12,940 nucleotides of DNA from DASXTS01 sp036505275 (GTDB lineage: Bacteria; Actinomycetota; Actinomycetes; Mycobacteriales; Pseudonocardiaceae). Shown piece after piece: positions 7,741 through 12,940 of this stretch. Every line of letters begins with the position of its first letter. The stretch's first letter is position 1. Both the position numbers and the translations under genes were made by a program. The notes under the pieces were generated by a model that was not told the origin of the DNA, ran no database searches, and worked only from the letters and a program-made list of their open reading frames with translations. The stretch spans positions 1-12,940 of the forward strand of contig DASXTS010000413.1 in NCBI GenBank assembly GCA_036505275.1, given 5' to 3'.

Positions 7741-8136
7741 GTGGATCAGCCGCGGGCCGTGTTCCGCATCCCGCCGACCGCTCTGGTCGCAGTGTTGCTG
7801 CTGGCCTTGTGCGTGACCCCGTTCGCGTTCGCCGCGCCCGGGCTGCAGGCCGTGTATGCCGTGCCGGCCGGCATCGCGGCCTGGCTGCTGCGCGAGCGCA
7901 CCACAGCGGATGCCGATGGCCTGGTGGCGCGCTACCTGCTCTCGTCGCGCTCGCTGCCGTGGTCGTCGTTGAACGGGCTGATGATCGGCCGTTCCGGCGC
8001 CGTCCGCGCGGTGACCTCAGACGGTGAACTGGTCCGGTTACCCGGTGTGCGGGTCACCGACCTGACGCGGTTGTCCCAGGTCAGCGGCGGCGCCCTGGAC
8101 GTGTCCCGCGGAGGCGGTGGCGCCGCAGAGGAGTAA
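7741..8136 (+). CDS. Small membrane protein, PH-domain-like (bPH_6 type)
   Basis: A 131-residue protein of unknown role. Residues about 13-32 and 34-50 form two hydrophobic helices separated by a short turn. The tail (51-131) has the pattern of a small bacterial PH-like domain: LVARYLLSSRSLPWSSLNGLMIGRSGAVRAV, a hydrophobic strand, a Trp-Ser-Ser turn and a basic stretch, then a low-complexity Gly/Ala/Glu end. Homologous proteins often sit beside ilvB in actinomycetes (from memory, not searched). The GTG start has AGGA 7 bases upstream. It is divergent from ilvBNC and converges on the DoxX gene with a 22-bp gap. The PH assignment rests on overall pattern and is moderate. Confidence 0.8.
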   Translation: MDQPRAVFRIPPTALVAVLLLALCVTPFAFAAPGLQAVYAVPAGIAAWLLRERTTADADGLVARYLLSSRSLPWSSLNGLMIGRSGAVRAVTSDGELVRLPGVRVTDLTRLSQVSGGALDVSRGGGGAAEE

Positions 8137-8158
8137 CTCGCGTCATCTGCTCACGACC

Positions 8159-8821
8159 TCACGGCGTGCCGTGGAACATGATGCGGGCCGCGGCGCCAGC
8201 GCCGATGCCGAGCAACAGGAACAACCAGCCGGTGACGACGGGATGGCGGAACCAGAACCGCCCGTTGTCCAGCGCCGCCCGGCCCGGCCCGGCCAGCGTC
8301 AGGCCGCCGGCCAGCGCGGCGAGCGCCAGCTCGGCCTCGAAGCCGCCATCGATCAGGAACAGGCCGTTGCCCCACTTGCTCCAGATCGCGTTGACGGCCA
8401 CCGCGAGCAGGCCGGCCGCGGCCAGCGGGGTGAAGAGGCCGAGCACCACGAGAATGCCGCCGACCAGCTCGGTGAACCCGGTGGCCGCGGCCAGCACGTC
8501 GGTCTGCCGGTAGCCGAGGTCGGTCAGGTTGCTCCCGAAGAGGTCCAGCCCGGGGCCGCCCCACCAGCCGAAGACCTTCTGCGCGCCGTGCGCCGCGAAG
8601 ATGCCGCCGACGACCACGCGCATGATCAGCAGGCCGAGGTCGGCGCCCGAGTTCCAGCCGAGCCGCCAACGCTCGGCCCCCGGCTCGCCGTAGTCCCGCT
8701 CCCGGTCCAGCACGCTGGTGTCGGACTGGTTGTCCATGGACCCGTCGTACTCGCGGTAGCCGGGGTGCTGGCCATAGGGGTCGCTCATGGTGGAACCAGA
8801 CCGGTCGTCGTAGGTACTCAC
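8159..8821 (-). CDS. DoxX-family integral membrane protein
   Basis: A 220-residue protein with a hydrophilic N-terminal tail rich in Asp, Tyr, Arg and Ser (about 1-60), then four membrane helices. The first carries the family signature, LGLLIMRVVVGGIFAAHG followed by AQKVFGWWGGPGL. The second and third cover TELVGGILVVLGLFTPLAAAGLLAVAV, and the last ends near ARIMFHG. DoxX relatives are small membrane proteins, some linked to redox balance or quinone metabolism; the role here is unknown. The start is uncertain. GTG 8821 is preferred because a TACCCT -10 box ends 7 bases before it (leaderless pattern); ATG 8788 (209 residues) and GTG 8842 (227 residues) are in frame, and none has a good ribosome site. 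The gene may also be reached by transcription from the dehydrogenase gene upstream. Confidence 0.88.
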   Translation of the reverse strand: MSTYDDRSGSTMSDPYGQHPGYREYDGSMDNQSDTSVLDRERDYGEPGAERWRLGWNSGADLGLLIMRVVVGGIFAAHGAQKVFGWWGGPGLDLFGSNLTDLGYRQTDVLAAATGFTELVGGILVVLGLFTPLAAAGLLAVAVNAIWSKWGNGLFLIDGGFEAELALAALAGGLTLAGPGRAALDNGRFWFRHPVVTGWLFLLLGIGAGAAARIMFHGTP

Positions 8822-8828
8822 CACCGAG

Positions 8829-8846
8829 AGGGTAGGTGACACACCT
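8829..8846 (-). promoter_or_regulatory. Candidate DoxX-gene promoter with inverted repeat
   Basis: TACCCT (8834-8829) fits a -10 box 7 bases before GTG 8821. Directly upstream, and sharing one base, is a perfect 5-bp inverted repeat, AGGTG-tgt-CACCT (8846-8834), placed where a repressor could block polymerase. No convincing -35 box is visible. Confidence 0.35.
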
Positions 8847-8925
8847 CACGCCAGCGACCTCGGGGCGGCCTGCGGACGGCCGGGTCGTCGGCGTTCGTTT
8901 GGGCAGCCGCGGCTACTGGCCGTAG

Positions 8926-9840
8926 TCAGTAGTCGCTGCGGACCAGGTTGTCCGGTTGCCGGCCGTCGGCCAGCGCGGCGATCTGGGCCGCCGCGACCCG
9001 GTAGGCCCGCTGGTACAGCCCGAACACCGAGCCGCCGACGTGCGGCGTGATGATCACGTTCGGCGCCGTCCACAGTGGATGGTCCGGGGGCAGCGGCTCC
9101 GGGTCGGTGACATCGAGCGCCGCGCGCAGCCGGCCACCGGTCAGCTCGGCGAGCAGCGCGTCGGTGTGCACCACTGGGCCGCGCGCCGCGTTGACCAGCA
9201 TTGCGCCGTCCGGCATGGCAGCGAGGAAGGCGGCGTCCACCATGCCCCTGGTCTCCTCGGTCAGCGGCACGATCAGCACCACCGCATCGTGGGCGGGCAG
9301 CAGCGCCGGCAACTCGCGCACCGGATGCACACCGTCGCCGCCGCGGCGGCCGACCATGGTCACCTCGGCGTCGCAGGCCAGCAGCCGGCTGGCGACCCGG
9401 CTGCCGACGTCGCCCGCGCCGATCACCAGCACCCGCTTGCCGAACAGCCCGTCGGTGGCCCGCGGGCGCCACCGGCCGTGCGCGGCATCGGCCAGAAAGG
9501 ACGGCAGCTCCCGGTAGCCGGCCAGCAGCACGGCCAGCACCCACTCCGCGGTGGCGGCGGAGTGCGCGCCGCGCGCGGTCGACAGGGCCACGCCGTCCGG
9601 CAGCCGGCCGAGCCACGACTCCGCGCCGACGGTGAGCAGCTGCACCATCCGCAGCTTGGGCAGCTCGGCGATGCGTTCCACCAGCTGGGCGCCGGACAGG
9701 AACGGCGGGATCAGCACGTCGGCGCGGGCCGCATCCTCGGGAAACGGTTGCCCCGGCCGGTAGGGCACCAGCCTGTGGCCGTGGATGGCCGCCTCGGCGT
9801 AGTCGAGGTGATCACTCGGAACCAGCACGGTGAGCTGCAC
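8926..9840 (-). CDS. D-2-hydroxyacid dehydrogenase family protein
   Basis: A 304-residue NAD(P)-dependent oxidoreductase that should interconvert a 2-oxo acid and a D-2-hydroxy acid; the substrate cannot be read from the sequence. The dinucleotide motif GAGDVG is at 141-146 and the catalytic triad Arg220 (NAARGP), Glu248 (DPEPLP) and His267 (TPHVGGS) is intact. After the second strand comes VGRRGG (163-168) in place of the usual acidic residue, suggesting NADP(H), as in glyoxylate/hydroxypyruvate reductases. It lacks the ASB and ACT domains of the SerA in this window and is not a second SerA of that type. GTG 9840 is chosen because the fold starts there (QLTVLVPSD) and TACGGT lies 8 bases upstream; a GTG at 9918 would add 26 atypical residues. 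It is divergent from the lipoprotein gene. Confidence 0.93.
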   Translation of the reverse strand: MQLTVLVPSDHLDYAEAAIHGHRLVPYRPGQPFPEDAARADVLIPPFLSGAQLVERIAELPKLRMVQLLTVGAESWLGRLPDGVALSTARGAHSAATAEWVLAVLLAGYRELPSFLADAAHGRWRPRATDGLFGKRVLVIGAGDVGSRVASRLLACDAEVTMVGRRGGDGVHPVRELPALLPAHDAVVLIVPLTEETRGMVDAAFLAAMPDGAMLVNAARGPVVHTDALLAELTGGRLRAALDVTDPEPLPPDHPLWTAPNVIITPHVGGSVFGLYQRAYRVAAAQIAALADGRQPDNLVRSDY

Positions 9841-9848
9841 GATCGCCG

Positions 9849-9946
9849 ACCGTACCGGCGGCAGGTGTGCGGCGGGCGGCCTCCGGTGGTCCCGGTGCGT
9901 CGCCCGGTCCGTGCTCACCGGTGGTTCACGGCGGCACGCCTACCGT
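9849..9946. promoter_or_regulatory. Divergent promoter region, dehydrogenase and lipoprotein genes
   Basis: The 112-bp gap holds a minus-strand TACGGT (9854-9849), 8 bases before the dehydrogenase GTG, and a plus-strand TACCGT (9941-9946), 6 bases before a GTG and 9 before the ATG of the lipoprotein gene. Both fit TAnnnT and suggest near-leaderless transcripts. Neither has a clear -35 hexamer. Confidence 0.45.
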
Positions 9947-9955
9947 CCTGCGGTG

Positions 9956-11143
9956 ATGCCACCTGGTCCCGCACACCGTCAACGCCGCTTGCTGGTCGCG
10001 GCGCTGATTCCGGCGCTGTCCGCGGTGCTGCTCGCCGGCTGCGCCTCGTTCCCCGACTCGGGGCCGCGGGACTGGCACGAGAAGCCCGACCTCAACGTGG
10101 CGGCCGGGCCGGAGCCGCAGGTGCCCGGCGGACCGTCCGGCGCACCCCAGCCCGGGCAGCCGCCCGGCCCCGAGCCCAGTGGCCCGCCGGCGCAGCCGCA
10201 GGGCTGCCACGACCCCGATCCACAGGTCATCGCGACCTGCCTGGATAGCGTCACCGCGATCGCCGTGCTGCCCGGCGGGGTAGCTGCGCTGGTCGCCGAG
10301 CGCTCGACCGGCCGGTTGCTGCGGGTGGAGCGGGAGACCGAGCCCGTGGAGGTGGCGCGGCTGCCGGTCGACCCGCTGGCCGCCGACGGCGGGGTCACCG
10401 GCCTTGCCCTCTCCCCCAGCTACCACGAGGACGAGCTGATCTTCGCCTATGTCACCACCGGCACCGACAACCAGGTGATCCGGATCGCGCCCGGCGATCA
10501 GCCCAAGCCGGTGCTCACCGGCATCCCGCGCGGGCCGAGCGGCAATGCCGGCGCGATCGCCGCCGACGGCAAGGGCGCCCTGCTGGTGGCGACCGGGGAC
10601 GCCGGCGCGCCCGACGCGGCGGCCGATCCATCCTCGCTCGCCGGCAAGGTGCTGCGCATCGACGCCTTCGGCGGCCCGGCCAGGGGCAATCCCGACCGGC
10701 GGTCCCGCGTGCTGGCCAGCGGGCTGCACAACCCCGGCGGCCTGTGCGTCGACCCGACCGACGGCGCCGCCTGGGTCACCGACCGCCCCGGCCAACGCGA
10801 CATGCTCTACCGGGTGGAAGCCGGCACGCTGTCCACCCCGGCGTGGACCTGGCCAGACCGCCCCGGCGTCGCCGGCTGCGTTGCCGTGCCTGGGCTGGTG
10901 GCGATCTCGCTCACCGTGGGTGCCAGTCTCTTCGTGCTGCGCCCCGGCTCCGACGGGGCCATCACCGGCAAACCCGAGACGACCCTGCGCAATGCCTACG
11001 GCCGCCTGCACGCAGCCGCTATCGGCCCCGACGGCCTGCTCTGGCTCGGCACCGTCAACAAGGCCGGTGGCTCCCCAGTGTCCAGCGACGACCGGGTCAT
11101 CCGCCTGCAACCCCCGGCCGCGTCCGGCGGCGGCGTCGACTGA
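9956..11143 (+). CDS. Lipoprotein, PQQ-dependent sugar/sorbosone dehydrogenase-like beta-propeller
   Basis: A 395-residue exported protein. Basic residues then a hydrophobic core (12-26) end in the lipobox LLAGC, so Cys29 should be lipidated and the protein anchored outside the membrane. A Pro/Gly linker (51-82) precedes a six-bladed-propeller type domain (about 90-385). Similarity to soluble glucose dehydrogenases appears in DGGVTGLALSP (144-154), DGKGALLVATGDAG (204-217) and ASGLHNPGGL (254-263). Two key sites look changed: where the A. calcoaceticus enzyme has the catalytic His (HQSGRL), this protein has GNAGAI (196-201), and the Arg of the HRNPQGL motif is His258. It may not bind PQQ or oxidise sugars and could be a binding propeller. 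ATG 9956 is used; the adjoining GTG 9953 is equally possible. Confidence 0.88.
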   Translation: MPPGPAHRQRRLLVAALIPALSAVLLAGCASFPDSGPRDWHEKPDLNVAAGPEPQVPGGPSGAPQPGQPPGPEPSGPPAQPQGCHDPDPQVIATCLDSVTAIAVLPGGVAALVAERSTGRLLRVERETEPVEVARLPVDPLAADGGVTGLALSPSYHEDELIFAYVTTGTDNQVIRIAPGDQPKPVLTGIPRGPSGNAGAIAADGKGALLVATGDAGAPDAAADPSSLAGKVLRIDAFGGPARGNPDRRSRVLASGLHNPGGLCVDPTDGAAWVTDRPGQRDMLYRVEAGTLSTPAWTWPDRPGVAGCVAVPGLVAISLTVGASLFVLRPGSDGAITGKPETTLRNAYGRLHAAAIGPDGLLWLGTVNKAGGSPVSSDDRVIRLQPPAASGGGVD

Positions 11144-11146
11144 CGT

Positions 11147-11190
11147 CCGTGAGTGGCAAATGGTGTTGGAACACCATTTGCCGCTCACGG
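11147..11190. terminator. Long palindrome between convergent genes; probable bidirectional terminator
   Basis: Two 21-base arms (11147-11167 and 11170-11190) pair at 20 of 21 positions with only 2 bases between them. The one exception is T opposite G: a wobble pair in plus-strand RNA but a C-A mismatch in minus-strand RNA, so the hairpin should be slightly stronger at the end of the lipoprotein transcript. It starts 3 bases after that gene's stop. Its right arm contains the gatB stop codon (11185-11187). There is no T-tract. Confidence 0.75.
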
Positions 11191-12702
11191 GGCGCAGCGC
11201 GCCAGCACCAGTTCGCGGACGCGTTGGGCGTCGGCTTGGCCCTTGGTGGCCCTCATGACGGCGCCGACGATCGCACCGGCCGCCTGAATCTTGCCGCCGC
11301 GGATCTTCTCGGCCACGTCGGGCTGCGCGGCCAGGGCCGCGTCCACGGCGGCGGCCAGTGCGGAGTCGTCGGACACGACGCGCAGGCCGCGGACGGCGAC
11401 CACCTCGTCGGGGGAGCCTTCGCCGGCGAGCACGCCGTCGACCACCTGCCGGGCGAGCGCGTTGGTCAGCTCGCCCGCGGCCACCAACTCGATCACCCGA
11501 GCCACGTCGGGTGGGGTGATCGGCAGCGAGGACAGCTCCACGCCGCGGGCGTTGGCCTGCTGGGCGAGGTAGGCCACCCACCAGGTACGGGCCTCAGCGG
11601 GGTCGGCCCCCGCAGCAACTGTGGCGTAGATGAGGTCCAGCGCCCCCACGTTGACCAGGTCGCGCAGCTCTGGGTCGGAGAGCCCCCATTCGGCCTGCAC
11701 GCGGGCGCGTCGCTGCCAGGGAAGTTCCGGCAACGTCGAGCGTAGCGACGACACCCAGGCCGGCGAGGGCGCAACCGGCACCAGGTCGGGTTCGGGAAAG
11801 TACCGGTAGTCCTCCGCGGTCTCCTTGCGCCGGCCCGGCGAAGTGACCCCGGCGGCCTCGTCGAAGTGCCTGGTCTCCTGCACCACCCGGCCACCAGAGG
11901 CCAGCACGTAGGCCTGCCGGCGAATCTCGTAGCGCACCGCCCGTTCCACCGAGCGCAGCGAGTTGACGTTCTTGGTCTCGGTGCGGGTGCCGAATGACGA
12001 GGAGCCACGCGGCATGAGCGAGACGTTGGCGTCGCAGCGCAGCGAGCCCTGGTCCATCCGCACGTCGGACACCCCGAGCGCGCGCAGCAGGTCGCGCAGC
12101 GCGGAGACGTAGGCTCGGGCGATCTCCGGAGCGGCAGCGCCGGCGCCCACCATGGGCCTGCTGACGATCTCGATCAGCGGCACGCCAGCCCGGTTGTAGT
12201 CCAGCAGCGAGTAGTTCGCGCCGTGAATGCGCCCGGTTGCGCCGCCGACATGCAGCGACTTACCGGTGTCCTCTTCCATGTGGGCCCGCTCGATGCCGAC
12301 CTCGAACACCGTGCCGTCGGGCAGCTCCAGGTCCAGCCGCCCGCGCACCGCAATCGGCTCGTCGTACTGGGAGATCTGGAAGTTCTTCGGCATGTCCGGG
12401 TAGAAGTAGTTCTTCCTGGCGAACCGGCACCACGGCACGATCTCGCAGTTCAGCGCCAACCCGATCCGGATGGCCGACTCCACCGCCGCGCGGTTGATCA
12501 CCGGCAGCGAGCCGGGCAGGCCGAGGCAGGTCGGGCAGACCCTGGTGTTCGGCTCGCCACCGAACGCGTTGGCGCAGCCGCAGAACATCTTGGTTGCGGT
12601 GGAGAGCTCGACGTGCACCTCGAGACCGAGCACCGGGTCGAAGCGCGCCACCGCCTCGTCGTAGTCCATCAGCTCGGCGCCCAGACCGGCCGGCGCACCC
12701 AT
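11185..12702 (-). CDS. gatB: Asp-tRNA(Asn)/Glu-tRNA(Gln) amidotransferase subunit B
   Basis: Subunit of the GatCAB complex, which turns misacylated Glu-tRNA(Gln) (or Asp-tRNA(Asn)) into the amide form. GatB binds the tRNA and activates the acyl group with ATP, while GatA supplies ammonia. The 505-residue length is normal for the family. The N-terminal cradle domain begins LGLEVHVELST and carries the zinc cysteines 41, 43, 56 and 59 (CGC then CPTC). Family motifs YFYPDMPKNFQISQYD, GIERAHMEEDTGKS, DYNRAGVPLIEI and TRTETKNVNSLRSVERA are complete. The tail (about 360-505) is the helical and YqeY-like tRNA-binding region. The ATG shares one base with the gatA stop (TGATG), so translation is probably coupled. 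A second start at Met12 (MDYDEAV) is possible. Confidence 0.98.
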   Translation of the reverse strand: MGAPAGLGAELMDYDEAVARFDPVLGLEVHVELSTATKMFCGCANAFGGEPNTRVCPTCLGLPGSLPVINRAAVESAIRIGLALNCEIVPWCRFARKNYFYPDMPKNFQISQYDEPIAVRGRLDLELPDGTVFEVGIERAHMEEDTGKSLHVGGATGRIHGANYSLLDYNRAGVPLIEIVSRPMVGAGAAAPEIARAYVSALRDLLRALGVSDVRMDQGSLRCDANVSLMPRGSSSFGTRTETKNVNSLRSVERAVRYEIRRQAYVLASGGRVVQETRHFDEAAGVTSPGRRKETAEDYRYFPEPDLVPVAPSPAWVSSLRSTLPELPWQRRARVQAEWGLSDPELRDLVNVGALDLIYATVAAGADPAEARTWWVAYLAQQANARGVELSSLPITPPDVARVIELVAAGELTNALARQVVDGVLAGEGSPDEVVAVRGLRVVSDDSALAAAVDAALAAQPDVAEKIRGGKIQAAGAIVGAVMRATKGQADAQRVRELVLARCAP

Positions 12703-12940
12703 CAGACGGTCACCTCCAACGCGGGCACGCGGTCGATCAGCCGGCCGCCGTCCGCCTCGTCGCGGGCCCGCTCGTACGCCGCCGCCACCCGGTAGCCGAC
12801 GTGGTCCTGCAGCGCCGGCGACATGATCTGCAGGCCAACCGGCAGCCCGTCATCCGCCGCTAACCCGCACGGCACGGACAGCGCGGCGTTGCCCGCCAGG
12901 TTGGACGGGATCGTGCACAGGTCGGCCAGGTACATGGCCA
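12702..12940 (-). CDS. gatA: Asp-tRNA(Asn)/Glu-tRNA(Gln) amidotransferase subunit A, C-terminal end
   Basis: Only the last 78 or so residues are in the window; the gene continues past base 12940. The segment has the GatA C-terminal signature DLCTIPSNLAGNAALSVPCGL followed by GLPVGLQIM and ends LEVTV. GatA is the amidase-signature glutaminase of the GatCAB complex; its catalytic Ser-Ser-Lys triad lies upstream and is not visible. The stop codon overlaps the gatB start by one base, which indicates one operon, usually gatCAB. Confidence 0.95.
   Translation of the reverse strand, partial: AMYLADLCTIPSNLAGNAALSVPCGLAADDGLPVGLQIMSPALQDHVGYRVAAAYERARDEADGGRLIDRVPALEVTV

Noticed and set aside
8137..8158. 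Terminator between the convergent PH-like and DoxX genes
   Set aside because: The 22-bp gap shows no inverted repeat or T-tract.

Overview
The window is GC-rich chromosomal DNA (frequent GTG starts, strong G/C at third codon positions) from an actinomycete. Gene content and protein style suggest Pseudonocardiales or a close relative; the order is an inference and only the phylum-level call is firm. Most of the window is housekeeping metabolism. No mobile element, CRISPR array, phage gene or RNA gene was seen, and no previously undescribed multi-gene system. The most interesting parts are regulatory and lie between genes.

Layout: (1) 1-1958, minus strand: a secreted subtilisin-family (S8) protease with a PA domain, cut by the window edge just before its catalytic serine. 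(2) 2195-3793, minus: serA, D-3-phosphoglycerate dehydrogenase. (3) 3992-7483, minus: ilvB-ilvN-ilvC, encoding the large and small subunits of acetohydroxyacid synthase and ketol-acid reductoisomerase. It is preceded by a complete attenuator: promoter, 15-residue leader peptide with an Ile-Val-Val-Leu run, hairpin, and intrinsic terminator with a T-tract. (4) 7741-8136, plus: a small two-helix membrane protein resembling the bacterial PH-domain family. (5) 8159-8821, minus: a DoxX-family membrane protein. (6) 8926-9840, minus: a second D-2-hydroxyacid dehydrogenase. (7) 9956-11143, plus: a lipoprotein resembling PQQ-dependent sugar/sorbosone dehydrogenases, apparently without the catalytic histidine. 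(8) 11185-12940, minus: gatB and the end of gatA, two subunits of the tRNA amidotransferase.

Functionally, ilvBNC carries out the first two steps of Val/Ile/Leu synthesis and serA commits 3-phosphoglycerate to serine. IlvN and SerA both keep the ACT-domain residues expected for end-product feedback, and the ilv leader adds transcriptional control by charged branched-chain tRNAs. Two very long, nearly perfect palindromes stand out. One (3885-3948) lies between ilvC and serA. The other (11147-11190) lies between the convergent sugar-dehydrogenase and gatB genes and includes the gatB stop codon. Several genes have a TAnnnT -10 box only 6-8 bases before the start codon, which suggests leaderless transcripts.
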